Source: a virus. From it: a stretch of DNA of 62,058 bases. A program made the position numbers and the translations under genes. The notes under the pieces were generated by a model. The model was not told where the DNA came from, did not search any database, and was given only the letters and a program-made list of their open reading frames with translations. The DNA is taken from positions 1 to 62,058 of IMG/VR virus record IMGVR_UViG_3300046492_000606. One strand, given 5' to 3'. Each line of letters starts with the position of its first letter. Position 1 is the stretch's first letter. Below are positions 55,789-62,058 of this stretch, piece after piece.

Positions 55789-58700
55789 CAGGCCCTCCCA
55801 TTTGCGTTTCGGAAGCTGGTACCGCCCGCGCGCCAAGAATCAGCGACGGCTTTTTCGGCAACGGCCTGCATTTGCGATTGCAAATTTCTCGACAGCGCCT
55901 GCTGGTCGATCTGCATCCCTTCGGAGCCTCGATCCTGCGTCACCACCGTTACCGGTGCGCTGATGCTGATTGCAGTCCCAGAGCCACCGCCGGCCGCGAG
56001 AACACCCAGCTTGCCGCTGGAAGTCCGGGTCAGCGGCATGATCGCCTCCGGCCCCGCCTCACCCATGACGCCCGCCCGGCCGCCGGCCATGCCGAAGGCG
56101 GTCGGCGTGCTGACGATGCTGTTGGTGAAGGCGCCGCCGTTGGCGAACATCTGCACGCCCGACGACCAGGCACCACCGAGCGCCTGCGGGAAATAGCTGC
56201 TGGAGTAACCCGCCGAGGACGCCCCGAGGTTCGACGACGTCGCACCTGCTGATCCAGCCGCCAGCCCATTACCGCCACCACCGCCAGTGAAGTAACTGGT
56301 GGCAGCGCCGACGAGGCTGCTAAGCAACGCAGAACTGGCCTGACGGGTCGCGATCCGTGCCATGTCCGCCAGAATCGACTTGGTGAAATCCGCAAACGAC
56401 AACTTCCCGGTCATGGCGAAGTTGACGACTGCGTCTTCCATCGAGCTGAAGGCGTTGCCGAACAGGGTCTTTGTCTGGCCGGCAATGTTGCTCGCCGAAT
56501 CCAAGTAGTTGGCCCAGGCCGACGTTGCGCCTTTCGTCCAGTCCCCCTGCGCCGCCTCCACGTCCGCGTAGTTCTGGCGGATTTGGTCGGTGGCAGCCTT
56601 GTTCGCATCGGCGAGAGCCTGCGACTTACGGGCGAACTCCTCCTCCGACATGTTCCGCGACGGATCGGACTTCTGGTTTGCCAGTTCCAGCGACTGCTGC
56701 GCGAACCGATCCTGCTGGCTGTTCAACTCAGTGTTGAGCGCGTTCTGGCGATCGCCCTGACCGACACCGAGAACGGCTCGCTGTCCTGCCAGCTCCAGCG
56801 CTCTCTGCTGCTGAGCCAAGGCCTGAACGTAGGTAGTGATCGAACGCTCTTGTCGGGCGAGACGGCCGGTCTCGTTTGTGGCCAGAACCTCAAGCTGGCT
56901 GTCCGCCTCTTTCTGCGCCTTGACCATCCCGGCTCGCGCATCGGCAATCTTCTGGTCGAGCTGAACGCTTTGTGCGGCAGAGGTGGTCTTTTTCGTCTTC
57001 ACAGCTTCCAGCGCGGCGATCTCCGCCTCGTAGGCTGCGGTCACCTCGTCGCGCTCGTTGCCGATTAGGGCTTCGCGCTTTAGGGCATAGTCGGCTTGGG
57101 AAACGAGCCCGGCCTTCTGCGCTGCGTCCAGTTCCTTCTGGGCGTTTTTGTATTCCGCGCTGATGGATGTGAGGTTGTTCTTCGCGTTGTTGAAACCAGT
57201 CAAATCAACCTGTGAGCCAGTCGCTTTCGAATCCTTGAACTGGTCATTGATGTTCGCGAGGTTCTTGTCGATCGCGGCCTGATCAAGACGTGGGTCGTTC
57301 GGCGCGACCTTGCGGATGTCTTCAAGCTGCCGCTTGTATTCCTTGATCGCGTTGGTGCGCTTCTGCTCGTTTGTCCATGCAGCCTTAGTGAGAGCATCAA
57401 TTTTACCCATGGACGAAACAGCGTCACTTTGGGCTTTTGCCTGCTCCCCTTCCCACTTAGCGATGTCAGCCTCGGCGGCCTTCTGATCCTCAAGCATATT
57501 GAGACGGTTGGTGTAGAAATCGATCATCACCTGCTTGTTTTGGAACAGGCCAACATTCCCCGCCTGGGCCCCAGCCAGATCGCGGCGAGCCTGTTCAATA
57601 TCAGCACCGATGTCCGATCGCCCGATATTCTTTAGCCCATCAGCAGCGCGCGCGACGGCGTTGTAACCTCGTTCCCAGAAACTCAGGTTTTCCAAAATCC
57701 TCGGCGTGCGCTCGTTGATCGCATCTGCAAGGGACTCGGTTGCAAGCTTCACAGCACCGGCATGATTACCCTGTGACTCCAGCGCAGCGATCTGCGAATA
57801 AACAGATGCCGTCAGATAGTGGTACTGCTCATTCAGAGCAGCAGACGCCTTCACCGGGTCGTCGGCGAGCTTCGAAAACTCCGCAACGGTCTCACTGACT
57901 GCCTTGCCTGTAGCCTCCTGCATAGACACGGCGGCTTGGGTAATTCCGACAAAGCTTTCGCCCGCGATCTTGCCGTTACCCGCGAGTAGCGCCAGAACCT
58001 CAGCGGCTTGCCCGGTCGAGCCGACTGTTGCGCTGACCTGGCGTGCCATATCCCCAAGCTGCCCAGCGCTCACGCCGGCGTAGTTGCCCGTCAGGATGAG
58101 CGATTTGTTGTAGCTGTCCTGCTCCTCACTCCCCTTGTAGAACGCATATCCGAGCGCGCCGACCGCAGCCGTGGCGAGCGCGAGAGGCCCCAGAATTGCG
58201 AGCAATCCCGCAGCGCCCTCACCCGCACCAGCACCCAACTGGGCAACCGCTCGAACACCACTCCCCCAGTCTCCAGAAGAAAGCGCATTCCCCAACTGCA
58301 CGACGTTTTCCTGCGCCTGGCGGGAGCCGAGTCGCAGCTTGTCGAACCCAGTGGCTGTTTTGTTGAGCTTGTCGTAGTCCTTGTCGATTTTGCTAAGGGC
58401 TGAGTTGTATTGATCTTGGCTGATCCGGCCGGCATCCAGATGCTTGCCTAGCTGCTCAACTTGGGTGTCCAGTTTCGCCAGCGCAGCGCGGGCCGGGTCA
58501 ATCGCACCCAGCAAGCTGTTCAGGGCCTTTTGCTCATCCATGGCTGACTTGGCAAGCGCCACCTGCTGCTTGTCGAGCTGCGCCGAGATCTTCGCAGCTT
58601 CAGCCTCGCCATAGGCGCCTGTCTTTGTAAGCTTCGCCAGCGCATCTCGCTGTTTCGCGAGATCCTGCGTGGTCTTGGCACTGGTAGAAAGCGACTTCTC

Positions 58701-58838
58701 CAGCGCCTGCATTTCATTCATCAGCGAAACGGCGGACTGCTCGGCCCGGCCACCGGCCTTTGCCATTTCATCAAGGCTGGTTTTGGCCTCGATTGCATCG
58801 GCCGACTCGATCTTGACGCCGAGTTCTGCAATGTTCAT
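55788..58838 (-). CDS. Tail tape measure protein (lambda H-like)
   Basis: The 1016-residue protein has a long coiled-coil N-terminal region and hydrophobic segments around residues 220-245. The C-terminal DAVVNFAMTGKLSFADFTKS motif is characteristic of lambda-type tape measures. At the known 1.5 angstrom per residue the tail would be about 150 nm. AAGGTGAGTCG precedes ATG 58838. Confidence 0.92.
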   Translation of the reverse strand: MNIAELGVKIESADAIEAKTSLDEMAKAGGRAEQSAVSLMNEMQALEKSLSTSAKTTQDLAKQRDALAKLTKTGAYGEAEAAKISAQLDKQQVALAKSAMDEQKALNSLLGAIDPARAALAKLDTQVEQLGKHLDAGRISQDQYNSALSKIDKDYDKLNKTATGFDKLRLGSRQAQENVVQLGNALSSGDWGSGVRAVAQLGAGAGEGAAGLLAILGPLALATAAVGALGYAFYKGSEEQDSYNKSLILTGNYAGVSAGQLGDMARQVSATVGSTGQAAEVLALLAGNGKIAGESFVGITQAAVSMQEATGKAVSETVAEFSKLADDPVKASAALNEQYHYLTASVYSQIAALESQGNHAGAVKLATESLADAINERTPRILENLSFWERGYNAVARAADGLKNIGRSDIGADIEQARRDLAGAQAGNVGLFQNKQVMIDFYTNRLNMLEDQKAAEADIAKWEGEQAKAQSDAVSSMGKIDALTKAAWTNEQKRTNAIKEYKRQLEDIRKVAPNDPRLDQAAIDKNLANINDQFKDSKATGSQVDLTGFNNAKNNLTSISAEYKNAQKELDAAQKAGLVSQADYALKREALIGNERDEVTAAYEAEIAALEAVKTKKTTSAAQSVQLDQKIADARAGMVKAQKEADSQLEVLATNETGRLARQERSITTYVQALAQQQRALELAGQRAVLGVGQGDRQNALNTELNSQQDRFAQQSLELANQKSDPSRNMSEEEFARKSQALADANKAATDQIRQNYADVEAAQGDWTKGATSAWANYLDSASNIAGQTKTLFGNAFSSMEDAVVNFAMTGKLSFADFTKSILADMARIATRQASSALLSSLVGAATSYFTGGGGGNGLAAGSAGATSSNLGASSAGYSSSYFPQALGGAWSSGVQMFANGGAFTNSIVSTPTAFGMAGGRAGVMGEAGPEAIMPLTRTSSGKLGVLAAGGGSGTAISISAPVTVVTQDRGSEGMQIDQQALSRNLQSQMQAVAEKAVADSWRAGGTSFRNANGRA

Positions 58839-58865
58839 CGACTCACCTTGAATAAGTGCCCGTGA

Positions 58866-59569
58866 TTACGGGCTGTTTTCCCTCTCCTCCGCCATGACGC
58901 GCAGGGCTTCGCCTTCCAGCACCTGCAGGTCAGGAAAGATTTCAGCGAGTTTCTTTTTCTTGATGCCGAGGAAGCCGGCGACGTCGCGGATGCAGTTGTA
59001 ATCGAGGCCGATGGCGCCACCGGTGCCGACCCGCCACTGTGTGGACATTCGGTTGAACAGGAGGAAGGCAGGCCAGTTGCATGGCCAGACCTCGACATCG
59101 TCACCCGACATATCGGCAGCCGTCAGCCCGAGAATTGCCAACTGCTCAGCAGATGGCCCGCTTTCGTACAACGCTGCGGCTGCTGCCCTCAGTTTCCCAA
59201 GCGGGACTGATTGAATGCGCTCTGGTAGGCATTCACCACCGCTTCAGCGGTTCCCTGGCAGGACTTAACAAGGGCGAGGATGCTCTTGTCGTCGAACTTG
59301 TCATCGAAGCCCCAGCCCGCGACCAGATCCTTGATCTGCTGCACCTGATACTCGGTTTCGGCAGCAACGACATCCGACAATGTGGTGCCTTCCCCGAATC
59401 CCTCGCGCATTTCCTTCGCCTTCAGGTTCCATTCGTCGAACAGAGCGGCGAGTGCCGGGCGATCGCGATACTTGAATGTGAATTCGATTGCCTCGGGCTC
59501 ACACCCAACGATGGGTATGTGCACGAGAGCCTTGAATGTGGGGTTCTGGGCGATCCTGATCTTTGCCAT
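58866..59569 (-). CDS. Frameshifted tail chaperone GT fusion (DUF1799 extension)
   Basis: After a -1 slip at GGGAAAC (59198-59192) the G frame continues as LRAAAAALYESGPSAEQLA and on through the DUF1799-like part (EVWPCNWPAFLLFNRM, GLDYNCIRDVAGFLG) to a TGA at 58866. This is the lambda G-GT arrangement. The fused protein loads tail tube subunits onto the tape measure. The slippery site and the open frame are visible; slippage is inferred from family behaviour. Confidence 0.85.
59189..59569 (-). CDS. Tail assembly chaperone G
   Basis: The 126-residue unshifted product begins MAKIRIAQNPTFKALVHIPI and contains RDRPALAALFDEWNLKAKEM, a common gpG-like tail chaperone form. It ends at TGA 59189 directly after the slippery sequence. 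It is made in excess over the GT fusion in lambda, and probably here too. Confidence 0.85.
   Translation of the reverse strand: MAKIRIAQNPTFKALVHIPIVGCEPEAIEFTFKYRDRPALAALFDEWNLKAKEMREGFGEGTTLSDVVAAETEYQVQQIKDLVAGWGFDDKFDDKSILALVKSCQGTAEAVVNAYQSAFNQSRLGN
59192..59198 (-). other. -1 frameshift slippery heptamer G GGA AAC
   Basis: The zero-frame codons TTG GGA AAC end one codon before the G stop, giving G GGA AAC, which fits X XXY YYZ. It differs only in the last base from the lambda G-T site GGGAAAG. Confidence 0.85.
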
Positions 59570-59578
59570 GGGAAATCC

Positions 59579-60238
59579 TTATGCGCCGGCCAGATAGCGA
59601 AGCGAACGAGCGGAAAGCCCGATGCTGATGGTTCGGGTCATGACGTTGTTGCGCTCCATGGTCGGATCAGGAGTGATGCTCACGTAACCCGGATAAAGAA
59701 TCTGGTCGCCATTGCGCAACTTCATGCGCACGACGGCAAGCTCTTTGGTGTCGTCATAGCCTTCGACAGTCTCAACGTATTGAGCCGTTGGCTGATCCTC
59801 CACCACGATGGTGATCGTGGTTGGATTACGGTTGGTTGGAAACTGCTTGTCATCGTCGTCTTCCAGGTACCCGACTGTTTGGTATTGCTGCTCACCGCCA
59901 GAGGATGTGAAGGAAGTAACTTTCGAAATTTGCGTCCATCCGGAAACCGGAATCACGGAACCAGCTCCAGCACCGACGGTGAACTTGTCGATGTTGGTGG
60001 TATTGAGACCGGCCAACGCAAAAGCATCGGCGGTGATGCCGGAGGCCTTTACTGCGCGATCGTTGATCAGCGCCCAACCGGAGTTGATCAGCAGAACATC
60101 GCCGTTTTCGATGCTATGGCCTACAGAGGCCGCAACAGGTGGCTTCGCATTGGTCAAAGCAGTGAAAGCGACGGCGGATCCCATAACGCTGGCGATCTCC
60201 AGCACAGCGCCGTTAGGCAGCGGGAAGCGTGCGGCCAT
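59579..60238 (-). CDS. Major tail (tube) protein, lambda V-like
   Basis: The 219-residue protein is beta-rich and lies upstream of the G gene. It contains DVLLINSGWALINDRAVKAS and TMERNNVMTRTISIGLSARS, as found in siphovirus tube proteins of pseudomonad phages. It forms the tail tube. GAGGAAATACACC precedes ATG 60238. Confidence 0.85.
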   Translation of the reverse strand: MAARFPLPNGAVLEIASVMGSAVAFTALTNAKPPVAASVGHSIENGDVLLINSGWALINDRAVKASGITADAFALAGLNTTNIDKFTVGAGAGSVIPVSGWTQISKVTSFTSSGGEQQYQTVGYLEDDDDKQFPTNRNPTTITIVVEDQPTAQYVETVEGYDDTKELAVVRMKLRNGDQILYPGYVSITPDPTMERNNVMTRTISIGLSARSLRYLAGA

Positions 60239-60277
60239 GGTGTATTTCCTCGTGAATGCCCGCCTGACGGCGGTAGG

Positions 60278-60706
60278 TTATGCCCCAGCGGGCGGTTGGT
60301 CTGCGACACCTGCATAGGCGAAGCTGGCCGGAACCGTGTAGGTCGCCGACTCAGTGATAGTTGGCCCTTGATCTACCGGCTCAGTGATGAGTCCATCGAA
60401 CCCGTTGCGGGCTAGTGGCGTGTCAACTCGAAAGAGCTGTGTCAGCTCTTCAACAAGTGTTTCTGCGGTGGCCATGGCCTGGGCAGATGGACAGACGATG
60501 CTGATCTGATAGACGCCGGTGTACTCGTAGGCGTCTCCGCCGAGATAGCGACAGGTCGTGCTGGCAGGAAGCTGGAATGCCCGGAGATATGTTTCAGATG
60601 GACTCGGGGTGAATGGCTGATTCGGATAAACCACTCGAATTGGACGCGCAGCCGACCACGCGGCCAGCTTCGTTTCGATGGCCTGACGGGCTCGTGCGTG
60701 ACTCAT
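60278..60706 (-). CDS. Tail terminator-like protein (DUF4128)
   Basis: From ATG 60706 the 142-residue product contains ARARQAIETKLAAWSAARP and GVYQISIVCPSAQAMATAET, the DUF4128/tail terminator pattern. It caps the tail tube before head joining. Its start overlaps the preceding stop as ATGA, which fixes the start against a longer open frame. Confidence 0.8.
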   Translation of the reverse strand: MSHARARQAIETKLAAWSAARPIRVVYPNQPFTPSPSETYLRAFQLPASTTCRYLGGDAYEYTGVYQISIVCPSAQAMATAETLVEELTQLFRVDTPLARNGFDGLITEPVDQGPTITESATYTVPASFAYAGVADQPPAGA

Positions 60707-61287
60707 ACCTGATTGTTCCTGATGGCCTCCTGCACGATCTGCTGGAAGCGAGCCACGGTTACCCGAACCATCCCGCCGGGTGCCTGCGTGGAATGGCCGA
60801 ACTCCAACGGAATTGCGTAAGGCAGGTTGTTGATGATGTACGCGATCTGGCCGGCGGTGAAGTCGCTCATTGCGGCGACCAGCGCGGCAGTGGTTTCGGC
60901 GCCGCTCGGGTCTACCTCGTCGAAAGTGATGCTCTCGACCACGCCAAGGGAAATGTGCCAATTCGCACGGAACCGGCCGCCGACGTAGCCTTCCGGTGCG
61001 ACGATGTCCATGCCGTCGTTGAGCTTGCGGCCTTTCTTGAGCCTGCCGCCTTTGGTCAGGTTGGCAGGGTCGCTGCGCAGCGCAGTGTTGTGTTCGTCGA
61101 CAGCCTTGTTGTACTGGCTCGCGATAGAATTCTGCGCCCAGATCTCCGGGTTACCCACTGGAGACATGCGGATCAGGCTGCTGCCGACCTCAATGATGAT
61201 CTCGCGCACACTGGCGTCGATGGCTTCGCTGGTCTGAGCGGCGAACTCGGCCAGGCTCAGGGCGAAGCTGCCGGATTGAGCGGCCAT
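60703..61287 (-). CDS. HK97 gp10-like tail completion protein
   Basis: The 194-residue protein contains IRMSPVGNPEIWAQNS, then GGRFRANWHISLG, and later NLPYAIPLEFGHS, the usual features of gp10-like head-tail proteins. It lies between the stopper-like gene and the tail terminator. GAGG lies upstream of ATG 61287, and the preceding stop is close by. Confidence 0.8.
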   Translation of the reverse strand: MAAQSGSFALSLAEFAAQTSEAIDASVREIIIEVGSSLIRMSPVGNPEIWAQNSIASQYNKAVDEHNTALRSDPANLTKGGRLKKGRKLNDGMDIVAPEGYVGGRFRANWHISLGVVESITFDEVDPSGAETTAALVAAMSDFTAGQIAYIINNLPYAIPLEFGHSTQAPGGMVRVTVARFQQIVQEAIRNNQV

Positions 61288-61288
61288 G

Positions 61289-61678
61289 TCATTTCCTCAG
61301 TTGAGCTGTCCACGTTGCGCCAGCAGGATCGGAAGACACGTTGATTACCCGCAGCCCGTTGACGACATCGCCAATGGCCGGGGCAGCCGGTACTGCCGTC
61401 GGCACACCGACTTCCGACACGAACAGTTCGTTTTGCAGCACCAGCAGCTTCTTGTCGGTCGTCTGGATCAAGGAGCCATCGATTTCTTTGGCAAGGAAGC
61501 TGCCAAATACTCCACGACCGCCGTAGGTGGTGGTCACTTCGGGCGCACCCCCTAGATCAGGGTCATACTCGCCCACAACCTTGCGCACACCTGCCACTGG
61601 TTTCACCGCATCGGCCAATCCATCAGGATCATCGAACGCCTCAGCCATTTCGGTCTGGATCTCTTCGCGCATGCCCAT
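61289..61678 (-). CDS. Head-tail joining protein (probable stopper)
   Basis: The product of about 129 residues from ATG 61678 has a helical start (MREEIQTEMAEAFDDPDGLA) and a beta-rich end (VVNGLRVINVSSDPAGATW). AAGGA lies upstream. Position and size fit the head completion (stopper) protein. The family assignment is by context. Confidence 0.65.
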   Translation of the reverse strand: MGMREEIQTEMAEAFDDPDGLADAVKPVAGVRKVVGEYDPDLGGAPEVTTTYGGRGVFGSFLAKEIDGSLIQTTDKKLLVLQNELFVSEVGVPTAVPAAPAIGDVVNGLRVINVSSDPAGATWTAQLRK

Positions 61679-61680
61679 GA

Positions 61681-62058
61681 TCAGATCCTTTTCAGCATCA
61701 TTACGCCGGAGCGCTTGATCCAAGGCTCCAACAGCGCCAAGGCGAAGTTGACGCCCGCCGACTGATCGGTAGATCCGGCCACGTAGGTCTTGCTCACAGA
61801 GGTGCCGGACTGAGCCGATACGGTCTTACTCTGCACTTCCTTCTGCGTGGACGTGTACAGCTTGCCCGCCGCCGCCTCTTTTGCGACCTGAGCGCCGGCT
61901 GTTTTGATCTCGGTCGGAACCGGATCTGGAACAGCCCGCTTAATCTTGGTCGTGAGCCAGGCGTTGGCCATGGTCACGGCAAGGACTGGATCACCGGTGC
62001 CGGCCCAGCCAGAACCGAGCTGGGCGTCAACATCGGCGACGGTGATGAAGTCGGTCAT
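61681..62058 (-). CDS. Probable head-tail connector
   Basis: The 125-residue protein begins MTDFITVADVDAQLGSGWAG at the window edge and ends with LALLEPWIKRSGVMMLKRI. It is helical, and in this gene order it should be the connector below the portal. The ATG is at the edge, so a longer start beyond the window cannot be excluded. Confidence 0.65.
   Translation of the reverse strand: MTDFITVADVDAQLGSGWAGTGDPVLAVTMANAWLTTKIKRAVPDPVPTEIKTAGAQVAKEAAAGKLYTSTQKEVQSKTVSAQSGTSVSKTYVAGSTDQSAGVNFALALLEPWIKRSGVMMLKRI

Larger units (their letters stand above)
40237..62058. mobile_element. Prophage 2 (partial): lambda-like siphovirus
   Basis: From 43.4 kb onward the order is SOS gene, endolysin, acyltransferase, tail fibres, J, I, K, L, M, tape measure H, G/GT, V, tail terminator and head-tail proteins, which is the lambda tail module read right to left. 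The unit runs off the right edge, so its head, replication and integration genes are not visible. Its left limit is uncertain. The response regulator and KaiC-like genes at 40.4-43.2 kb may be its cargo or bacterial DNA between the two prophages. Confidence 0.8.

Noticed and set aside
59081-60415. A 444-codon plus-strand open frame opposite G and V
   Set aside because: It spans several real minus-strand genes and their junctions, which a real gene would not.
1-62058. CRISPR arrays or insertion sequences
   Set aside because: No regularly spaced repeats with unique spacers and no transposase or terminal inverted repeats were seen.

Overview
The window looks like chromosomal DNA of a Pseudomonas of the fluorescens group. 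It is GC-rich and carries Pseudomonas-type LexA boxes (CTG-N10-CAG), a DUF2514-type spanin of the kind common in Pseudomonas prophages, and a tRNA-Pro(GGG) 3' fragment used as an attachment site. Almost all of it is phage DNA. Two prophages lie head to tail in the same orientation. The species assignment is an inference, because no rRNA or housekeeping gene is present.

Prophage 1 (about 1-40236) appears complete or nearly so. It is a temperate myovirus of the SfV/P27 type, with an HK97-type head and a Mu-type contractile tail. From the immunity region near 29.7 kb, one long minus-strand transcription unit runs leftward. It encodes Cro-like and CII-like regulators, a Rha antirepressor, replication proteins O and P with iteron-like repeats, VRR-NUC nuclease, a second tyrosine recombinase, a probable late regulator, holins, HNH protein, terminase, head, tail, tail fibre, and endolysin with Rz/Rz1 spanins. 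A plus-strand acyltransferase and a LexA-controlled gene sit at the far end. Rightward from the immunity region, a promoter overlapped by an operator drives a structured leader, small early genes, DUF2303, a NinX-like gene, excisionase and integrase, ending at an att site. Within this right arm a two-gene AT-rich cassette lies in the opposite orientation (33899-36132). One product has zinc-ribbon cysteines and the other a HEPN-like R-x4-H motif. It is the best candidate for an undescribed defence or superinfection-exclusion system.

The att site (40189-40236) is the 3' part of tRNA-Pro(GGG) with arm-type integrase repeats beside it. The 5' half of the tRNA is absent, and prophage-like DNA lies on both sides. 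This fits two prophages integrated in tandem at one tRNA. From 40.4 to 43.2 kb come a small conserved protein, two single-domain response regulators and a KaiC-like double ATPase. They are either bacterial genes or cargo at the left end of prophage 2.

Prophage 2 (about 40237-62058, cut by the window edge) is a lambda-like siphovirus. It begins with a second, diverged copy of the LexA-controlled gene and a nearly identical endolysin, but lacks the spanins. It carries an unrelated acyltransferase in the same slot, then tail fibres, J, I, K, L, M, tape measure, G/GT, V, tail terminator and head-tail proteins. A moron cluster (52370-53875) with a lipoprotein interrupts the tail operon.

Both prophages use -1 ribosomal frameshifting for their tail chaperones, and the slippery sites can be read directly. 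Both place intrinsic terminators inside late operons, so an antitermination mechanism is implied. The CI repressor sites (TTTAGC-N5-GCTAAA) occur at both early promoters.
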